64,000 nucleotides of DNA, from NCBI RefSeq assembly GCF_023343835.1, contig NC_064438.1, positions 12,009,077-12,073,076 of the forward strand, given 5' to 3'. The translations under genes were made by a program, and so were the position numbers. Origin of the DNA: Lagopus muta (Eukaryota; Chordata; Aves; Galliformes; Phasianidae). Of this stretch, positions 1 through 11,363 are shown piece by piece (the first letter of the stretch is position 1; every line of letters begins with the position of its first letter). The notes beneath the pieces are model-generated. The model was not told the DNA's origin. It saw only the letters and a program-made list of their open reading frames with translations, and did no database searches.

Positions 1-17
1 GCAGGAGTAACACACCA
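1..17 (+). CDS. possible 3' tail of an upstream exon of the otogelin-family gene
   Basis: The window opens just before a perfect consensus splice donor, GTAAGT at 18-23. Read in the phase compatible with the next two candidate exons (complete codons ending at 17), the last residues would be RSNTP. Only 17 nt are visible, so coding status cannot be tested here. The call rests on the donor and on phase agreement with the exons at 1000-1059 and 1267-1467. A chance GTAAGT is quite possible. Confidence 0.22.
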
Positions 18-999
18 GTAAGTAAATAACTATTAAAATTTCTTTGATAATAAGAAAAATAGGGTGAAAGAAAACAAAAATCTCACGGTGCTACTGCCTG
101 CATCTCTCTGTATCACAGAGATGGAAGTCTGTGTTTCCTTATATTATCAGCAATCATCTTCCCAATTTAGAAGAAAAATGAGTGTGTCTCCCCCACTTTT
201 GAACACTTCTAGGCTGAAGTTAATTTAGTGCAATCCTAGCTCTCATCTTTCCCTACAATGCAATTAGTAGGGTATGATGCAGTTAACTTTAATATAACAC
301 TTGCCGGTGATATACTGCAGTTGAAACTACTGCAGATGTGTTTAGTTTTCTGTCTGTCCCGGGAAAGTGTTTCAATGCCATCTTAAATGCCAACAAAGAA
401 AGGAATCTTGGCTCCTGAAGTTCATCTTTAGACAGCAGCATGAGCATATTGTGATATATATAGGAAGAACGAAGCGCTATCTGTATGTCTACTGAATGAT
501 TTACGGTTGGAAGACACCAACCTCTTGCTGGGCAGTAAGGCAATGTGAGCAGTAACAAGAGTGCAGACGTCTTGTGTGAGATGTGCAAGAGCACCTGAAA
601 AAGCTGTAATAGAAGAGTATAGCATAACAGCTGTAACCTCCAAAGTGACACTGAGCACGTTTTGCAGACTGAATTGTTGTACAGCCACAGAATTTAGTCT
701 CAGTGTTAAGAAATGCATCAAACAGCAATGCAAAACCTGGTTACTGAACTTGAAAAAATTACGAGTTTTGGTGTCTTTTTCTGTCACAGGGCGTCCTGCT
801 GTTTTAACACAGTGATGATTGTTGGCTTTTTCGTTGTATTCCTGCTTACTGCTGCCAGCATATTAACACCACATGAGTATATTGCTGAAATTAATACTGT
901 AGGAAGTTGTTGGGAACATTCAGTGCCATGTTCAAGCCACGGTTGCTATGAATACTTTTAAATTCAAAACTGAAGTTGTTTCTTTGTGTGTATTTATAG
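18..999 (+). other. probable intron of the otogelin-family gene
   Basis: This stretch lies between a GTAAGT donor (18-23) and a pyrimidine-rich acceptor ending in TATTTATAG at 999. It is AT-rich. A short open + frame near 561-815 contains several cysteines, but it has no recognisable domain and no clear splice sites, so I do not call it an exon. Confidence 0.3.
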
Positions 1000-1059
1000 C
1001 CAAAACCTGCTGTTACTGAAATCAACAGGAAAGTCATCATTAAGCTCAATGAGATGAAA
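1000..1059 (+). CDS. probable penultimate coding exon, otogelin-family protein (start of CTCK domain)
   Basis: A T-rich acceptor (TTTCTTTGTGTGTATTTATAG) ends at 999. The next 60 nt are open in phase 0 and encode PKPAVTEINRKVIIKLNEMK. They can be spliced from AAA|GTTGAG at 1060 in phase 0 to the last exon, which begins [10 protein letters not shown]. The joined order fits the known start of cystine-knot domains, where a short hydrophobic beta-strand precedes the CxGxC motif. The donor GTTGAG is weak. Without it the frame would run on to a stop at 1087. Alternatives are that the exon is spurious or that the true donor differs. No cysteine is present in the exon. Confidence 0.45.
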
Positions 1060-1266
1060 GTTGAGACATATCTAGGCAACATGCTTTAGTGTTTATTTAT
1101 TACTCAATTGCAGTGGAATTCCATAAGAGGATAAAATAAATACCTACTTATTCATTGCTTTGCTGTTGGTTTGGGGTGACTAATTTCTTTAGACTTTTTT
1201 TTAGGAACTCCTAATATTATTTCCTAATTGCTTAATTTTGTTGATATCCTTTATATTTTTTACCAG
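1060..1266 (+). other. short last intron of the otogelin-family gene
   Basis: This 207-nt AT-rich stretch runs from the weak donor GTTGAG at 1060 to the acceptor TTTTTTACCAG ending at 1266. The T-rich tract just upstream of the AG is a good polypyrimidine tract. The acceptor is more convincing than the donor. Confidence 0.45.
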
Positions 1267-1467
1267 GTGAACATTGTTTCATGTGATGGAAAGTGCCCGT
1301 CTGCAAGTATATATAACTACAACATCAACACATACGCAAGATTCTGCAAATGCTGCAGGGAGCTTGGACTGCAGAGACGAACTGTGCAATTGTATTGCAC
1401 TAGTAATTCAACCTGGGTCAGCTATTCAATCCAAGAGCCTACAGACTGTTCTTGCCAATGGTCTTAA
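1267..1467 (+). CDS. last coding exon of an otogelin / otogelin-like protein (C-terminal cystine knot)
   Basis: The exon starts after the acceptor ACCAG at 1266, in phase 0, and encodes about 66 residues up to TAA at 1465-1467. The residues [17 protein letters not shown], then FCKCCRE, then a C-rich end DCSCQWS give the cysteine order of a CTCK domain: CxGxC, CxCC, a single C, then CxC near the terminus. This domain closes VWF, gel-forming mucins, otogelin and otogelin-like, where it forms disulfide-linked multimers in the secretory pathway. The spacing and the QWS ending look most like otogelin or otogelin-like, secreted proteins of the inner-ear tectorial and otolithic membranes. I cannot tell OTOG from OTOGL by eye. 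An N-glycosylation sequon (NST) lies in the loop before the last cysteines. The 13 open codons upstream of 1267 are intron read-through, not coding. Only the extreme C-terminus of a very large protein is in the window. Confidence 0.85.
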   Translation: MNIVSCDGKCPSASIYNYNINTYARFCKCCRELGLQRRTVQLYCTSNSTWVSYSIQEPTDCSCQWS

Positions 1468-2795
1468 GAATAAATAAATACAAGGAAAGTAAACAGTCCA
1501 GCTGCTGCTAGCATAAGATAATTTGAATGTCTGTAAAAAAAAATTTACCAGCTTAATGTTAAAAGATAAAGGAACAAAAATATTTTTGGACTTTCCTCTA
1601 TTTCTAAAGAATGGGTTTGCATCATTTTTGTTGGGATTTGTCTTCACTTCACAGGCATTATTTTAAGAGTTCTTGTGATATGTGCCAATTTACAAGGTGA
1701 TTTATATTTGAAACACCTCAAGGGAAAGAACACCACCTATTTTGTTCTCTGAGGCTGACCCAGTGCTCCGAGGCACCCATTCCTGTTTTAAATCATTGAT
1801 ACATGGGTATATCTAGCAGCAGTCTACTATTTTGAATGCATTGCAATGCTGCAAATACATTCAGTGTCTTCTAAGAAAAAATGATTGGACAATATGAGAA
1901 GAATTTTTCAGTTCAAATCATCTTCCTAATGCAAAATAGAGTATGAATGGGAAATGAAGTTACAGATATTATTTTTTAATCAGGGAAAAATTCTTGCTAT
2001 TAATAACAATATGCAATATTCCCTGGTAATAATTTCAATATTTTGTAGTGTATTTTATATTGTAGTAAAAAGTAGTATGGCCAACATGTAATGTATAGCA
2101 CAGACAGACAGTTTTAAGTTAGTCATCAGTAGTAACGTTTTCTTTTTTCTAAACAGTATGATGCAAACTGAAAATACAGAGATTGAACAAATAAAAACCA
2201 TTTTACATTTATTAACATAGCTAATACTTTAAATGAAAATGGGCATCTTACGAAATATTTACAATATTTCTTTAGCAGAATGAACTGTGTTTTACACCAA
2301 TATTAAAGACGTGAAAATTCATTAGGGAATTAAAAAGCAGGACTATTAGTTTGTCTAAAAGAAAAATGTAAGTAGAAATACTTTGTCATCAATATATGAC
2401 AAGTGTTTGATATTGAAAATGTACAATTATAAGACTTGGAATTTCAAAAGCAATTCTGTTGATCAATTTGAACAATTAACATTTTGTTGTAACAAACTAC
2501 TCTTTTTTTTTTTTCCCCCTCTAAGCTAATGTTATTGACCTGTTCATTCCTGATGCTGCAAAAATTTAGTTGCTTTAGTTTTGTAGATCAAACTGTAGAT
2601 AGCACAGTGATATGCTTAAAATTGGAAAATGTAAAAACGGATCTCAGCAGAACTTGTTAGAAAGCTGCTTGTGTAGTTAATCCAAAGAAAAATGTGTTGT
2701 CAAAACCAGTTGTGAACAGTTTTGATATGAATTTTTATACTGTACATTTCATTCTTACAATATCTAATAAACAACAAGGAGTCTTATTTTGTTAC
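1468..2795 (+). other. probable 3' UTR of the otogelin-family gene
   Basis: Strongly AT-rich sequence follows the stop codon. AATAAATAAATA begins two bases after the stop (1469), which would allow an extremely short UTR. Other AATAAA hexamers occur at 2190-2195 and 2766-2771. The one at 2766 is followed by a T/GT-rich stretch (GTCTTATTTTGTT), the usual layout of a functional cleavage site. Base composition becomes noticeably more GC-rich after about 2.8 kb, which supports an end near 2790. This is inference; transcript data would settle it. Confidence 0.4.
2766..2771 (+). terminator. candidate polyadenylation signal AATAAA
   Basis: AATAAA followed within 20-30 nt by a GT/T-rich element. It is the best of three hexamers downstream of the stop codon at 1465 and coincides with the end of the AT-rich segment. 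Confidence 0.35.
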
Positions 2796-5700
2796 AATTA
2801 ATTTTCTGTCATTGTTGAAGCACCTTACTATGTGATTCAACATGCAGTGTTTACTGATTTGTTTTTCAGCAGTGCATACGCTTCAGAAAACCACAAACTG
2901 AGGAGAAGGAAAATGCTGTTTATGGGATGCTGGGTCAAGTCTTCAGTTGCCTAAAATTCAAAATTGCGAAGATGAACTTCAGCCACTCTTTATACCAACT
3001 GGCAGATGTCAACTTAGAGGGTAGGAATTAAAAGAAAGCTGCTTCTTTTGCTCTCAAGTAAGGTGTTTCTCAGCACAAAGTGCCAACCACCAAAATGAGA
3101 GACTGAACAAAACAAGAATTAGTCTTGCCACCATGCTTCCATGGGCCCTTATCTTGCTGCTCAAGCTAATGGTAGGATGCTCGTTGCTTCCAGCACAAGG
3201 CACTTACTTTGAAAGGCATTTGAGAGGCAGACATTTCTCTGCTGCTTTTAAGTGCAAGTAAATACTGGCTTCTACCAGCAACAGTAGAAAGTAGAGTGTG
3301 TCCAGAAACCATAACTGAACACTGATTTGTTTCCACTTCGGGAATGAGATAATAAACATTGTGTTAAGTCCCTGCTTCTGGATTTGTAAACATTAGGCTT
3401 ATGCTGAGAGAAACAGGAGGAAAGATCCATACTGCTTATGGCATGACAAAGGAAGCCCCTTTACCCCTTGATTTGCGTTAAATTCCTTCACAGACGCTTA
3501 GCCTGTCTGTCTGTGGTTAGTTCAAAGCAATCCAAGCCCTTCACATGTATTTACCTTACTTGGTGTTTGCACAAAGCAACTCAGCTGGAAAAAGATTTGG
3601 CTTTATTTGTACTTCAGCATCTTCAGAAGCAAAGGCAACCTTAACTGATGGAGAAGTTTATCTGACACTTGCTTAGAGGAGGCACTATATTGCCTTATGG
3701 TTATGTAGGTGAAGTAGCCAAGGTGGGCAGCATTGAAGCTGTGCTCTTGAAGATAAATACATTCTACCATAATGGTGTTAACTCCAGTTTTTCAGTAGTG
3801 CAGCCAGGCCCCAGCACCCTGATGACTGGGCTGCCTCAGCTGTGTGCAACTGCACAGCTGTGTCAGGAAGGCTGTGAGAAGTTACACCTGCATCTCCTGG
3901 GCTCTGCTAAATTAAAGGTGCCCTGCTTTCCAGGCTAGCTTCACCTGCCACTGGGCTGCCTTGCTTCTGAGAGCCATATGTTGATACTAATTGGTTCTCC
4001 AGCGAGGGGCACAGTGCCTTAGAAGTTAACAAACCAACCAGAATTTGGGTGCTAGTCCTGCAGATACTGGGTTGTTTTGGAGGCCACCTCAGCTAGGGTA
4101 GGAGTGGAGTTGAAGGCTGGAGCGTACCATGCTGCCATGGGGAAGGGAGGAAAGTTTAACCAGCATAAAGCAGGAAAGCATGTTTGTGCTGCTCTTGTGG
4201 ACTCACTACATTTCTGAAAGATGGGCACTGGTGGCCACAGCCTGGAAAGGGTTAAGGTGCAGTCTGAGGCAGGTGAGGGAGCTGAGGCTGATGAGCTACA
4301 GCTGGATCGTCCTTGTGCCCCTATAGAAAGGCTGGAGATAAGGACGTAGGTGCTACCGGGGTGAAGCACAAGAAGCATGGAGAGTGGCGTACAAGGTTGT
4401 GGTGAGTCTTGTTTTCCTAAATTGATCTTTAATTTTTAGGAGTGAGGATGGGGGGGACTCCCAGGTTTTAAAACTGAGGAGAGGAATGTAGTCTCTGGGG
4501 CTTTCCTCAGGTCTGCCCCAGTGGGTCTGTGGGCAGGTATTGAAAATGTGACCTTTTTTTGTTAGGAAAGCTGAGTTCAGGTGGTGAAAGCAACAGGGAA
4601 ATAAATGCAAAAGCTGTTGGTGTAGCAATCTGTTTGCTTTTAAAGCTGTACTGAATTTTAGTAGCTTGCTGGTGTAGCTTACCAGGTTCTTGAATCTCCT
4701 AGATGGTGACAGGAGAGAGGTTTACCTAGTTTCTGCAAATCTACACCTATGGTAACTGCAACAGGAGGGTAAAGTTGCCAGCTGCTGATGCCTTCTGGTT
4801 TTCTTGTAATTGTCTTTAAGGCAGCCTGCAGAAGCAGACTTCAGGAGACAGATTAATCAGATTGCAGAAACAAATGGCTTGTCTGGCTTTTGGCAGGCCT
4901 GACAGGGTGCACTGTGAAGTTGTTTCTCCTGAACAAGCAAAACCAAATCTAGATTTTGAAACATCCTCTTTAGAAGCTGGCAGCAAACTTTTTTCTTTTC
5001 TTTCCTTCTCTGCCCCCTTGAAGAAGGTGAGGGGGGAATGAAAATGTGCTGAAGTGTTTTTCTTTCCTTCTTTCCTGATCTCTAATGTCCCAATCAAGAA
5101 CTTATGGCTTAACATGAAATTAGATGCTGTGTGAACGAACCCCAGTCTTCTGGAAACTGAGGGTTGATGCATGTTCTTCACAAGCCTTAGAGTTTTACTC
5201 CACTGCTGAGGGTTATATTCTTCTCATAAGTTTTTCTACACATGGATTTCTCTACCAAAGTTATTCCTAGTGCAGATATGAAAATACCTTAGGCTTATAT
5301 CATGTTGAAGTTAGGACTTCATATCTTTCCAATGCCAGGCTGTTTTATGTATTTAAATAAAATATTCATTAAGTGATTTGAGTGTGAGAATGTTACAATG
5401 TTATGATATTAATGTCTCATTGGTACCTCCTTTAAAAAACACTTTGCTTGCGTTGCTTCAAATAAGCTTACCCAACTTGATTCATGGAACAACAGAATTG
5501 ATTTGGCACCTGGAACTTCAAGTGTGATGAATATTGGCCATTAAGGAAGGCTTTTAAAAAGCACAATTTGTATCACTGTATTTCCATGTGAACTCTTACT
5601 GTCTAGCTTGTTACTATGTTATTTGGTCTCAGAGTAACAGCCTCTTGAGTAATGATTCATGTAATTAATGATACTGCTGCTTGGTAAATTGACTAATTGG

Positions 5701-6071
5701 CAATACTGGCATCTGGTAGTCGATAGTTTAAAGTAAACTGTTAATTACAAATTAAATAACTTGCATCTCCTTACAATAGTATGCAGTCCATGAAGTCAGA
5801 CAACATTCAGAAAATTCCATTCTCATTCTCTCTGCCCACACCATCTTCTTTATTCCCAGTACAAGTGTCTAGACATGAATAATTAAAAATGAGGTAACAG
5901 CTGCTATGCAAAGGGTGATTTGGGGGGGGAAAATCCCCTCTCAGTGCGATGATAACATCTAACCTGTTTAGAAATAGTACCTGACAGCCCGTCATCCTCT
6001 TGGGTCTGGTTTCTGAACAGACTTTGACCAAGGTTTTGATCATATCAGCTGACTTAGATCTGTGAATCTGG
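2796..6071. other. intergenic, no gene recognised
   Basis: Mixed-composition single-copy-looking sequence. Short overlapping ORFs on both strands at 3669-3938 and 4052-4628 carry no recognisable domain. The stretch 5220-5760 is AT-rich. The ORF on the minus strand from 6277 down to 5807 partly overlaps the mariner remnant that follows and is not a gene. No tRNA, rRNA or CpG island is seen. Confidence 0.5.
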
Positions 6072-6328
6072 GAAAATGGCACCCACTGACATTCATCAAC
6101 GCTTGCTGAACATTTCTGGAGACAGTAGGTGGTATATTTCAGCAGTGAAGACAGTGGGTCTCCTTTGCTGGTGCAGATGTCTACAAGGATGGCATGCAGG
6201 TTGTTGTCTGTGTCTGGTGAAAATATATAGCTAGTAAGGGTGACTGTGTTGAAAGTCAGGGTTTTGTACCTGAGCATTTGCTCTATCAGTGTTTGTGCTC
6301 TTTGTATCTGTTGTACATGGAAATAAAT
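6072..6328 (+). mobile_element. 3' part of a Galluhop-type mariner DNA transposon
   Basis: From AAAATGGCACCCACTGACA at about 6074 the sequence matches what I recognise as the transposase 3' region and tail of the galliform mariner (Galluhop type). It reads MAPTDIHQRLLN in one + frame, then decays, and ends with the tail CTTTGTATCTGTTG...GGAAATAAAT. The 5' half and the 3' terminal inverted repeat are missing, and a CR1 starts three bases later. It cannot encode transposase. The minus-strand ORF 5807-6277 is antisense to it. The family call is from memory of the repeat. Confidence 0.6.
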
Positions 6329-6330
6329 CG

Positions 6331-6611
6331 GGGGGTGTGTAGCAACAGGATGAGGGGATGTGGTTTTAAACTGGAAGAGCGTAGACTTAGACTAGATATT
6401 TTGAAGAAATTCTTTACTGTGAGAGTGTTGAGACACTGGAATAGGTTGCCCAATGAGGTTGAGGATGCACTTTCCCTGGAGGTGTTCAAGGCTATGCTGG
6501 ATGGGGCTTTGAGCAACCTGCTCTAGTGGGAGGTGTCTCTGTCTATAACAGGGGGTTGGAACTGGGTGATCTCAAAGGTCCCTTCCAGCCCAAACCATTC
6601 TATTATTCTTT
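6331..6611 (+). mobile_element. CR1 LINE fragment, 3' end
   Basis: Typical avian CR1 3' region: the AGGATGAGGGGATGTGGTTT start, a TTGCCCAATGAGG block, AGGTGTTCAAGGC, then GGGTTGGAACTGGGTGATCT and CCAAACCATTCTATTATTCT at the 3' end. It is 5'-truncated, as most CR1 copies are, and carries no coding capacity beyond the extreme end of ORF2/3' UTR. It abuts the mariner remnant. Confidence 0.93.
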
Positions 6612-6910
6612 CAGAGCTAGCCAATGTACTTTGCCTTATGTAGCTTTTCCTGTATGTCTTAAGGTAAAGTAATTTATTATGACAGCTATACTGAAATTAT
6701 CTCTGTATCTCCAGAGCTAAAGAAAGTTGCTATCATCTGCCAAATCTTCAAGCAGGAAAGGCACAGCTAGCTGCATTCGTTACCTGTCCAGCTGAATTTG
6801 GAAACACATACTGCATTTATCACCATTACTAGCTGAAAAAGATTTGGTCAGTGAAATTTTAAGTACTTCTGTTTTAAAGACTTTTATAGCGTAAGCATTG
6901 GCTTGAAATC
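6612..6910. other. spacer between two CR1 copies
   Basis: About 300 bases of AT-rich sequence without ORFs, repeats or motifs that I can assign. Confidence 0.4.
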
Positions 6911-7300
6911 TTAGAATCCTGGAGCTCTTGTCCTGGGCAGGATTGTCATCCACCAGCTCAGACTGCCCAGGATCCCATCCAGCCTGGCTTCACCTCCAAG
7001 TATTGGGTATCTGCAGCTTCTCTGGGCAGCCTGTACCAGGGCCTCACTGCCCTCTGAGTAAAGAATTTACACCTAATATCTCACCTAACTCTCCCCTCCT
7101 TTATTAAACCATTCCTTATTGTCTTATCACTGTCAGAACTTGTAAAAAATTAGTATCCCTCCTGTTTATAAGATCCCTTCAAATTCAAATCCTAAAAGGT
7201 CACAGTGAGGTCTTCCTGGAGCCTTGTCATCTCTAGGCTAAACAACCTCAGCCTTTCTTGTACAAGAGGTGCCCTGAGGAACTCCATCCATTAGCAGCGT
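6911..7300 (-). mobile_element. old CR1 LINE fragment
   Basis: Antisense CR1 blocks are visible but diverged: GACTGCCCAGGATCCCATCC, CTCTGGGCAGCCTG, GTAAAGAATTTACACCTAATA, TTGTCTTATCACTG, GAGCCTTGTCATCTCTAGGCT and AACAACCTCAGCCTTTCTTG. The block order matches a minus-strand CR1. The 3' terminal octamer repeat is poorly preserved. It is clearly older than the neighbour at 6331. Confidence 0.8.
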
Positions 7301-8491
7301 TCACGAGTTGTGTCATCTGGCCCCATAGACCTTACGTGTTCTGTTTTTGCTGCTTTTCTTTCAAAATAGTTTTAGTCCTTTACTATTTTCAATAGTAGTA
7401 GGTAGTCTTTCTACTCTGTCTCAGCCCTATGTTGTGGACCTAAATAAGAGCTTGTACCCTTCAGGTAGACTTAGTAGTATGAGTCCCATAATTACCTACA
7501 ATGTAAATGCATCCCTAAAGCTAATGCTTCATAAATACTGTACTTGATGTAATCTCTGGAATTAAATTCATAGCACTGTTTCATATTTATTTCTCTGCTC
7601 TATGACCACTGTGGGAGAAGAGGGGGGGAAGAGGGAAAGTAGCGTTCTTAGGCTTTGTTTGGCTGTGTTGCAGCACTTCTAAATCTTCTGTCAACACTGG
7701 CATGATGTTGCATTCATTAAAAATGCACGACCTTTTTAAAGATCCATCTGTTATATAAATATAAATAATGCAGCCCTATATTTTTATGGTATGCTAATCC
7801 TGTGTAGCCATGGTCTAATTATCAAATGATTTCATGCCACCCTGGTGGCAGGCAACGTCCAGACCACTGAACACTTGCTATGGATCTGTTACTAAATCCC
7901 TCTTGCACAGTTTCATTCATAAATTTACCACGGCTTTTAAAACAAAATAGTTTGATGCTTATACAGCAATATCAAATAAGAGCAGTATGTTTCCAGAACG
8001 CAGCAACACTTTTCAGATGCTCTGCTTCATGCATGACTGAATAATTGGTGGCAAACTCAGTTATTGCTTTCTTCTGCCTTAAGTGGAAGCCATACTGCGT
8101 GGCAGATAATGCGTGCTGTTGTGTTCAAAGGCGAGATAGAGGCCTTGTGTGCAATTTGGCCATACCAAGCTGTGAAGCTTGAACATTTGACTGTCTGTGT
8201 CAAGCTTCATTTTGGTGATGGTTGTCCTAAGTCAGATGCAACGCTCCTGATCAGCAGTTGTTTTTCTTGCTCTGTTTTAACTGTCTTGGAGCTAGTGTAG
8301 GTGTGCCAGGTCCTGGGGTGCCTGTGGTTCTTGCCTCCTCTAGTGTTACTTTAATACTGCCCTCTATCAACTCCCAAGGGAGACAGTCAAAATTCAAAGA
8401 AAATGCCATTTTTGTTAGTTAAGTCATTGCTTTATCTTTGAAAAAAACATAGAACATCACTTGATGGAAGTGATTGGTGAAACTGCTTGTT

Positions 8492-8531
8492 TGTTGTTTT
8501 TTTTTTTTGTTGTTGTTTATTTTTTTTTTCT
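8492..8531. repeat. T-rich simple repeat (poly-T with TTG interruptions)
   Basis: Runs of T broken by TTGTTGTTG. It may be an antisense poly-A tail or simple slippage sequence. No element body is recognised beside it. Confidence 0.7.
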
Positions 8532-11321
8532 ATAAGACAATTTTATTTATTAATTTATTTATTAATTACCATTGACTTCAGTGCAAAGAGCTCGCTCCCA
8601 AGCAACCATGAAATCAACTCCGGAGTAACAACGGAGCTATTAAGAACAGAATTGAAGTGCTTTGCCCAGATGTAGTTTAGATTTCAATTTAACTTGAACA
8701 GTTTAATGTCATCTGTGCCAGTTTAGTACCATCTGGTCACTTACAAGATGAGATTTGCAGCTTAAATGAAATTCTTCCTTTTCTTGTGTAACTGAGAGCG
8801 TTCTTATAGTGTCATTTTCTCTGGGTTCGCATCATTCACCACTGTGTGGTTTTTTTGTTTTTTTTAAGGCTGTATGTATCTCATAAATGCATTTTTCTTT
8901 GGCTACAGTGAAATGTACAGAAATTTAAAACTTTAATAATTATATATGTTTTCAACAAAACCTGCTTCTAGTGTGGAATTGAACAGGATGTATTTCACCT
9001 CTTTGTTTTTGTCCTGAGTGTTTCTGCCCTTGTATGAGAGCTGGTGGGGACCTAGTGTGCAGTACACACAGGCTTTGGTGTAGTGACATGGAAGAGCCAC
9101 TCTTCTGGGGGACATGGAGGCACTGCTGGCAGCAGGGAGCATCACATGCAAGCAGCAGGGCTGCTGGCCAGGCATAGAGGGTATGGCCTGGAGATAAAGC
9201 CCATGAGCAGACTGGAAGTCTGAATTGATTTCCCAGTCTTTCTGCAGTTTGTCTTCTGCTCAATGAAATGTTTGTTATTTTCAAGTACTTGCATATTCTA
9301 GTTCAAGCTGCCTGGAACAGGCAGAGCATATTTTTATTAACCTTTTCTGTTTGCCCAGATAAATCTGCTTCATGTAAATCAGAGCTAGTAGCACCATGGG
9401 AATGTTTTTCACCCACGTGTTACCAGCATCCTTGATCTCTTGTGAGCATTTAACAAAGTAATTTCCATCTTCTCTGACACAGCTAATCCTGATGTATTTG
9501 TAATAAGCTGGGAATTTCATTGAGTTGAATGCTTACTCACAGAAATGTGACTTGCTGGTTGCTCACTGGATCTGTTACCACGCCATTTGGAGCTCAAAGT
9601 AGTTAATGTCTGCCTCATACTGTTCTGTGTAAGAAAATCCAGAACCCTTTAAGAAGTTTTTACAGGACATGGAATTCAAGCAAAATCACTTCTAATTACT
9701 TTGGATGAGAGGTGGCTGGAGACCACCTTGGAAATTTTGCTGGTAGTGCCAGTGCTCAGGCCTGCTTATATAGTGGGTCATGTCCTCAGGTGGCTCGGCT
9801 GCCACTCTCAACAAAGGCTATAAAAACACAGTGAAGGCAGAACAGATCTTCTTTTTACTTATATAAATAGATACATACAAATATTTGTCCATGGTGCCTC
9901 AGTGTGCCAGTCTCCTTTGCGAACTGTCTGAAAGCTGCAGCAATGCAGATAATAATAGACTTCCAGAACTAGAATTTCAGCGCTCGCAGGGGTTTCCTCC
10001 TTGCACCCATTGGATAGTTCACTGAAACACCTTTCATTTTATGTGCATGCCTGTTTATACAAGTAGGTAAAACTAGATACTATATATAATATGTGAAATA
10101 ATACATTTTTTTAAATTCAAAGCACAAGCACTAATCAGATTTTCAGGTCATTGACATTGTCCCATCTCTGGTGGGTTTCAAAATGATAAGAATATTTTCC
10201 AAATGGTCAAATCTCGTATTTAAAATTCTGATGTACTTTACATAACATAAGAGATTTGCAGTACCAGAAGAATTCCATTTTCCTCAGCCCAGTTTCAGGT
10301 TCCTAACCTGATTTTCTGGGCTTAAATTTCTTCCTGTTGAAATCAATAAGTACATTGTAATATAATGATTCACGTTCAAGGTTCGACCATAGAGAATTAA
10401 GACTACATGCTGATTTGACTGCCATTGTTGAAAGATGATCCCTAGAAATGTGTAAATGCACAATAAACTCTTTAACTCTTTCAGCCCTATTCTTTTTTTT
10501 TCTTTCCCTTTTCATTGGGCCTAAATACGTAAAAATGGATCTTTGCCTTAAGACCTAACAATGGCAGGAAGATTTATGCTGAGATGTTGTTTAGACGTGA
10601 ATATCTTTTGTGGTTTCGAGTACTTTGTAGTGGATACTCAAATGCAAAGATCCTGTCACTGGGCAGCATAGATCGTGGTGAGGTGCCAGGGAAACTGCAG
10701 CCTATCTGTGCAACCTGTCTGTCCAATCTCCAGCACTGCTTTTCATTAGAACTTTCTGTGCTGGATGCTGACATCCTGGTACTGTGTGGCTCCTTCCTGT
10801 GGTTAAATGCCTACACACATCCTATAGCTTCTGTTCCCTAAATCGTGAGCCAGTTAATGAGGTAAATCTACCTGCAGTGTGAACTTCAGGCTCTTCAGCA
10901 TCCCAGTTGAACTCACAGTTTTCTAGGAAAGAAGGAAAATCATCTCTCTCTCTTCCCTCCCTGGCCTGCAAGTCATTCCAAAGAAACCAGACCCTTCCTT
11001 CTAGGTTTGCCAGTCTCATTCGGGCTCAGGGATTTTCCCTTCAGCTGCTGAGCTCTCCTCCCTTTCTGACTCAGGTGGAGAATATGCTGCTGAAATATGG
11101 CCTTTTCCTGTTTTACAGGAGCAGTCAGGCACTCCTGCCCTGTCCGTGGCTTTAGGGCCCCAGAAGGAAATACGGAGATCTGTACAGGAAAGTCTGTGTC
11201 TGCAATGTGGGGGAACAACGCTGTGCAGAAAGGACAGGGAAAACAAATGATGTTTTCATGTGCTCCAGCTGGCAGAATTACATGCTCTTGTTTCCTGTGA
11301 TGAGGGGATGAGTAGCTGGGT

Positions 11322-11363
11322 GTTTTTTTTTTTTTTGTTTTTTTTTTTTCTTCTTTTTTTTTA
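11322..11363. repeat. poly-T tract
   Basis: Near-continuous T run of about 40 bases with single G and C interruptions. A second T run follows at 11578-11598. Confidence 0.75.

Noticed and set aside
561-815. Cysteine-containing + ORF upstream of the CTCK exons
   Set aside because: Cysteine spacing fits no VWC, VWD or CTCK pattern and no good acceptor/donor pair encloses it.
3669-3938. 89-codon + ORF beyond the otogelin-family 3' end
   Set aside because: No domain, no splice or promoter support.
5807-6277. 156-codon minus-strand ORF with many cysteines
   Set aside because: Its upstream half is antisense to the mariner remnant at 6072-6328. No domain or splice context supports a gene.
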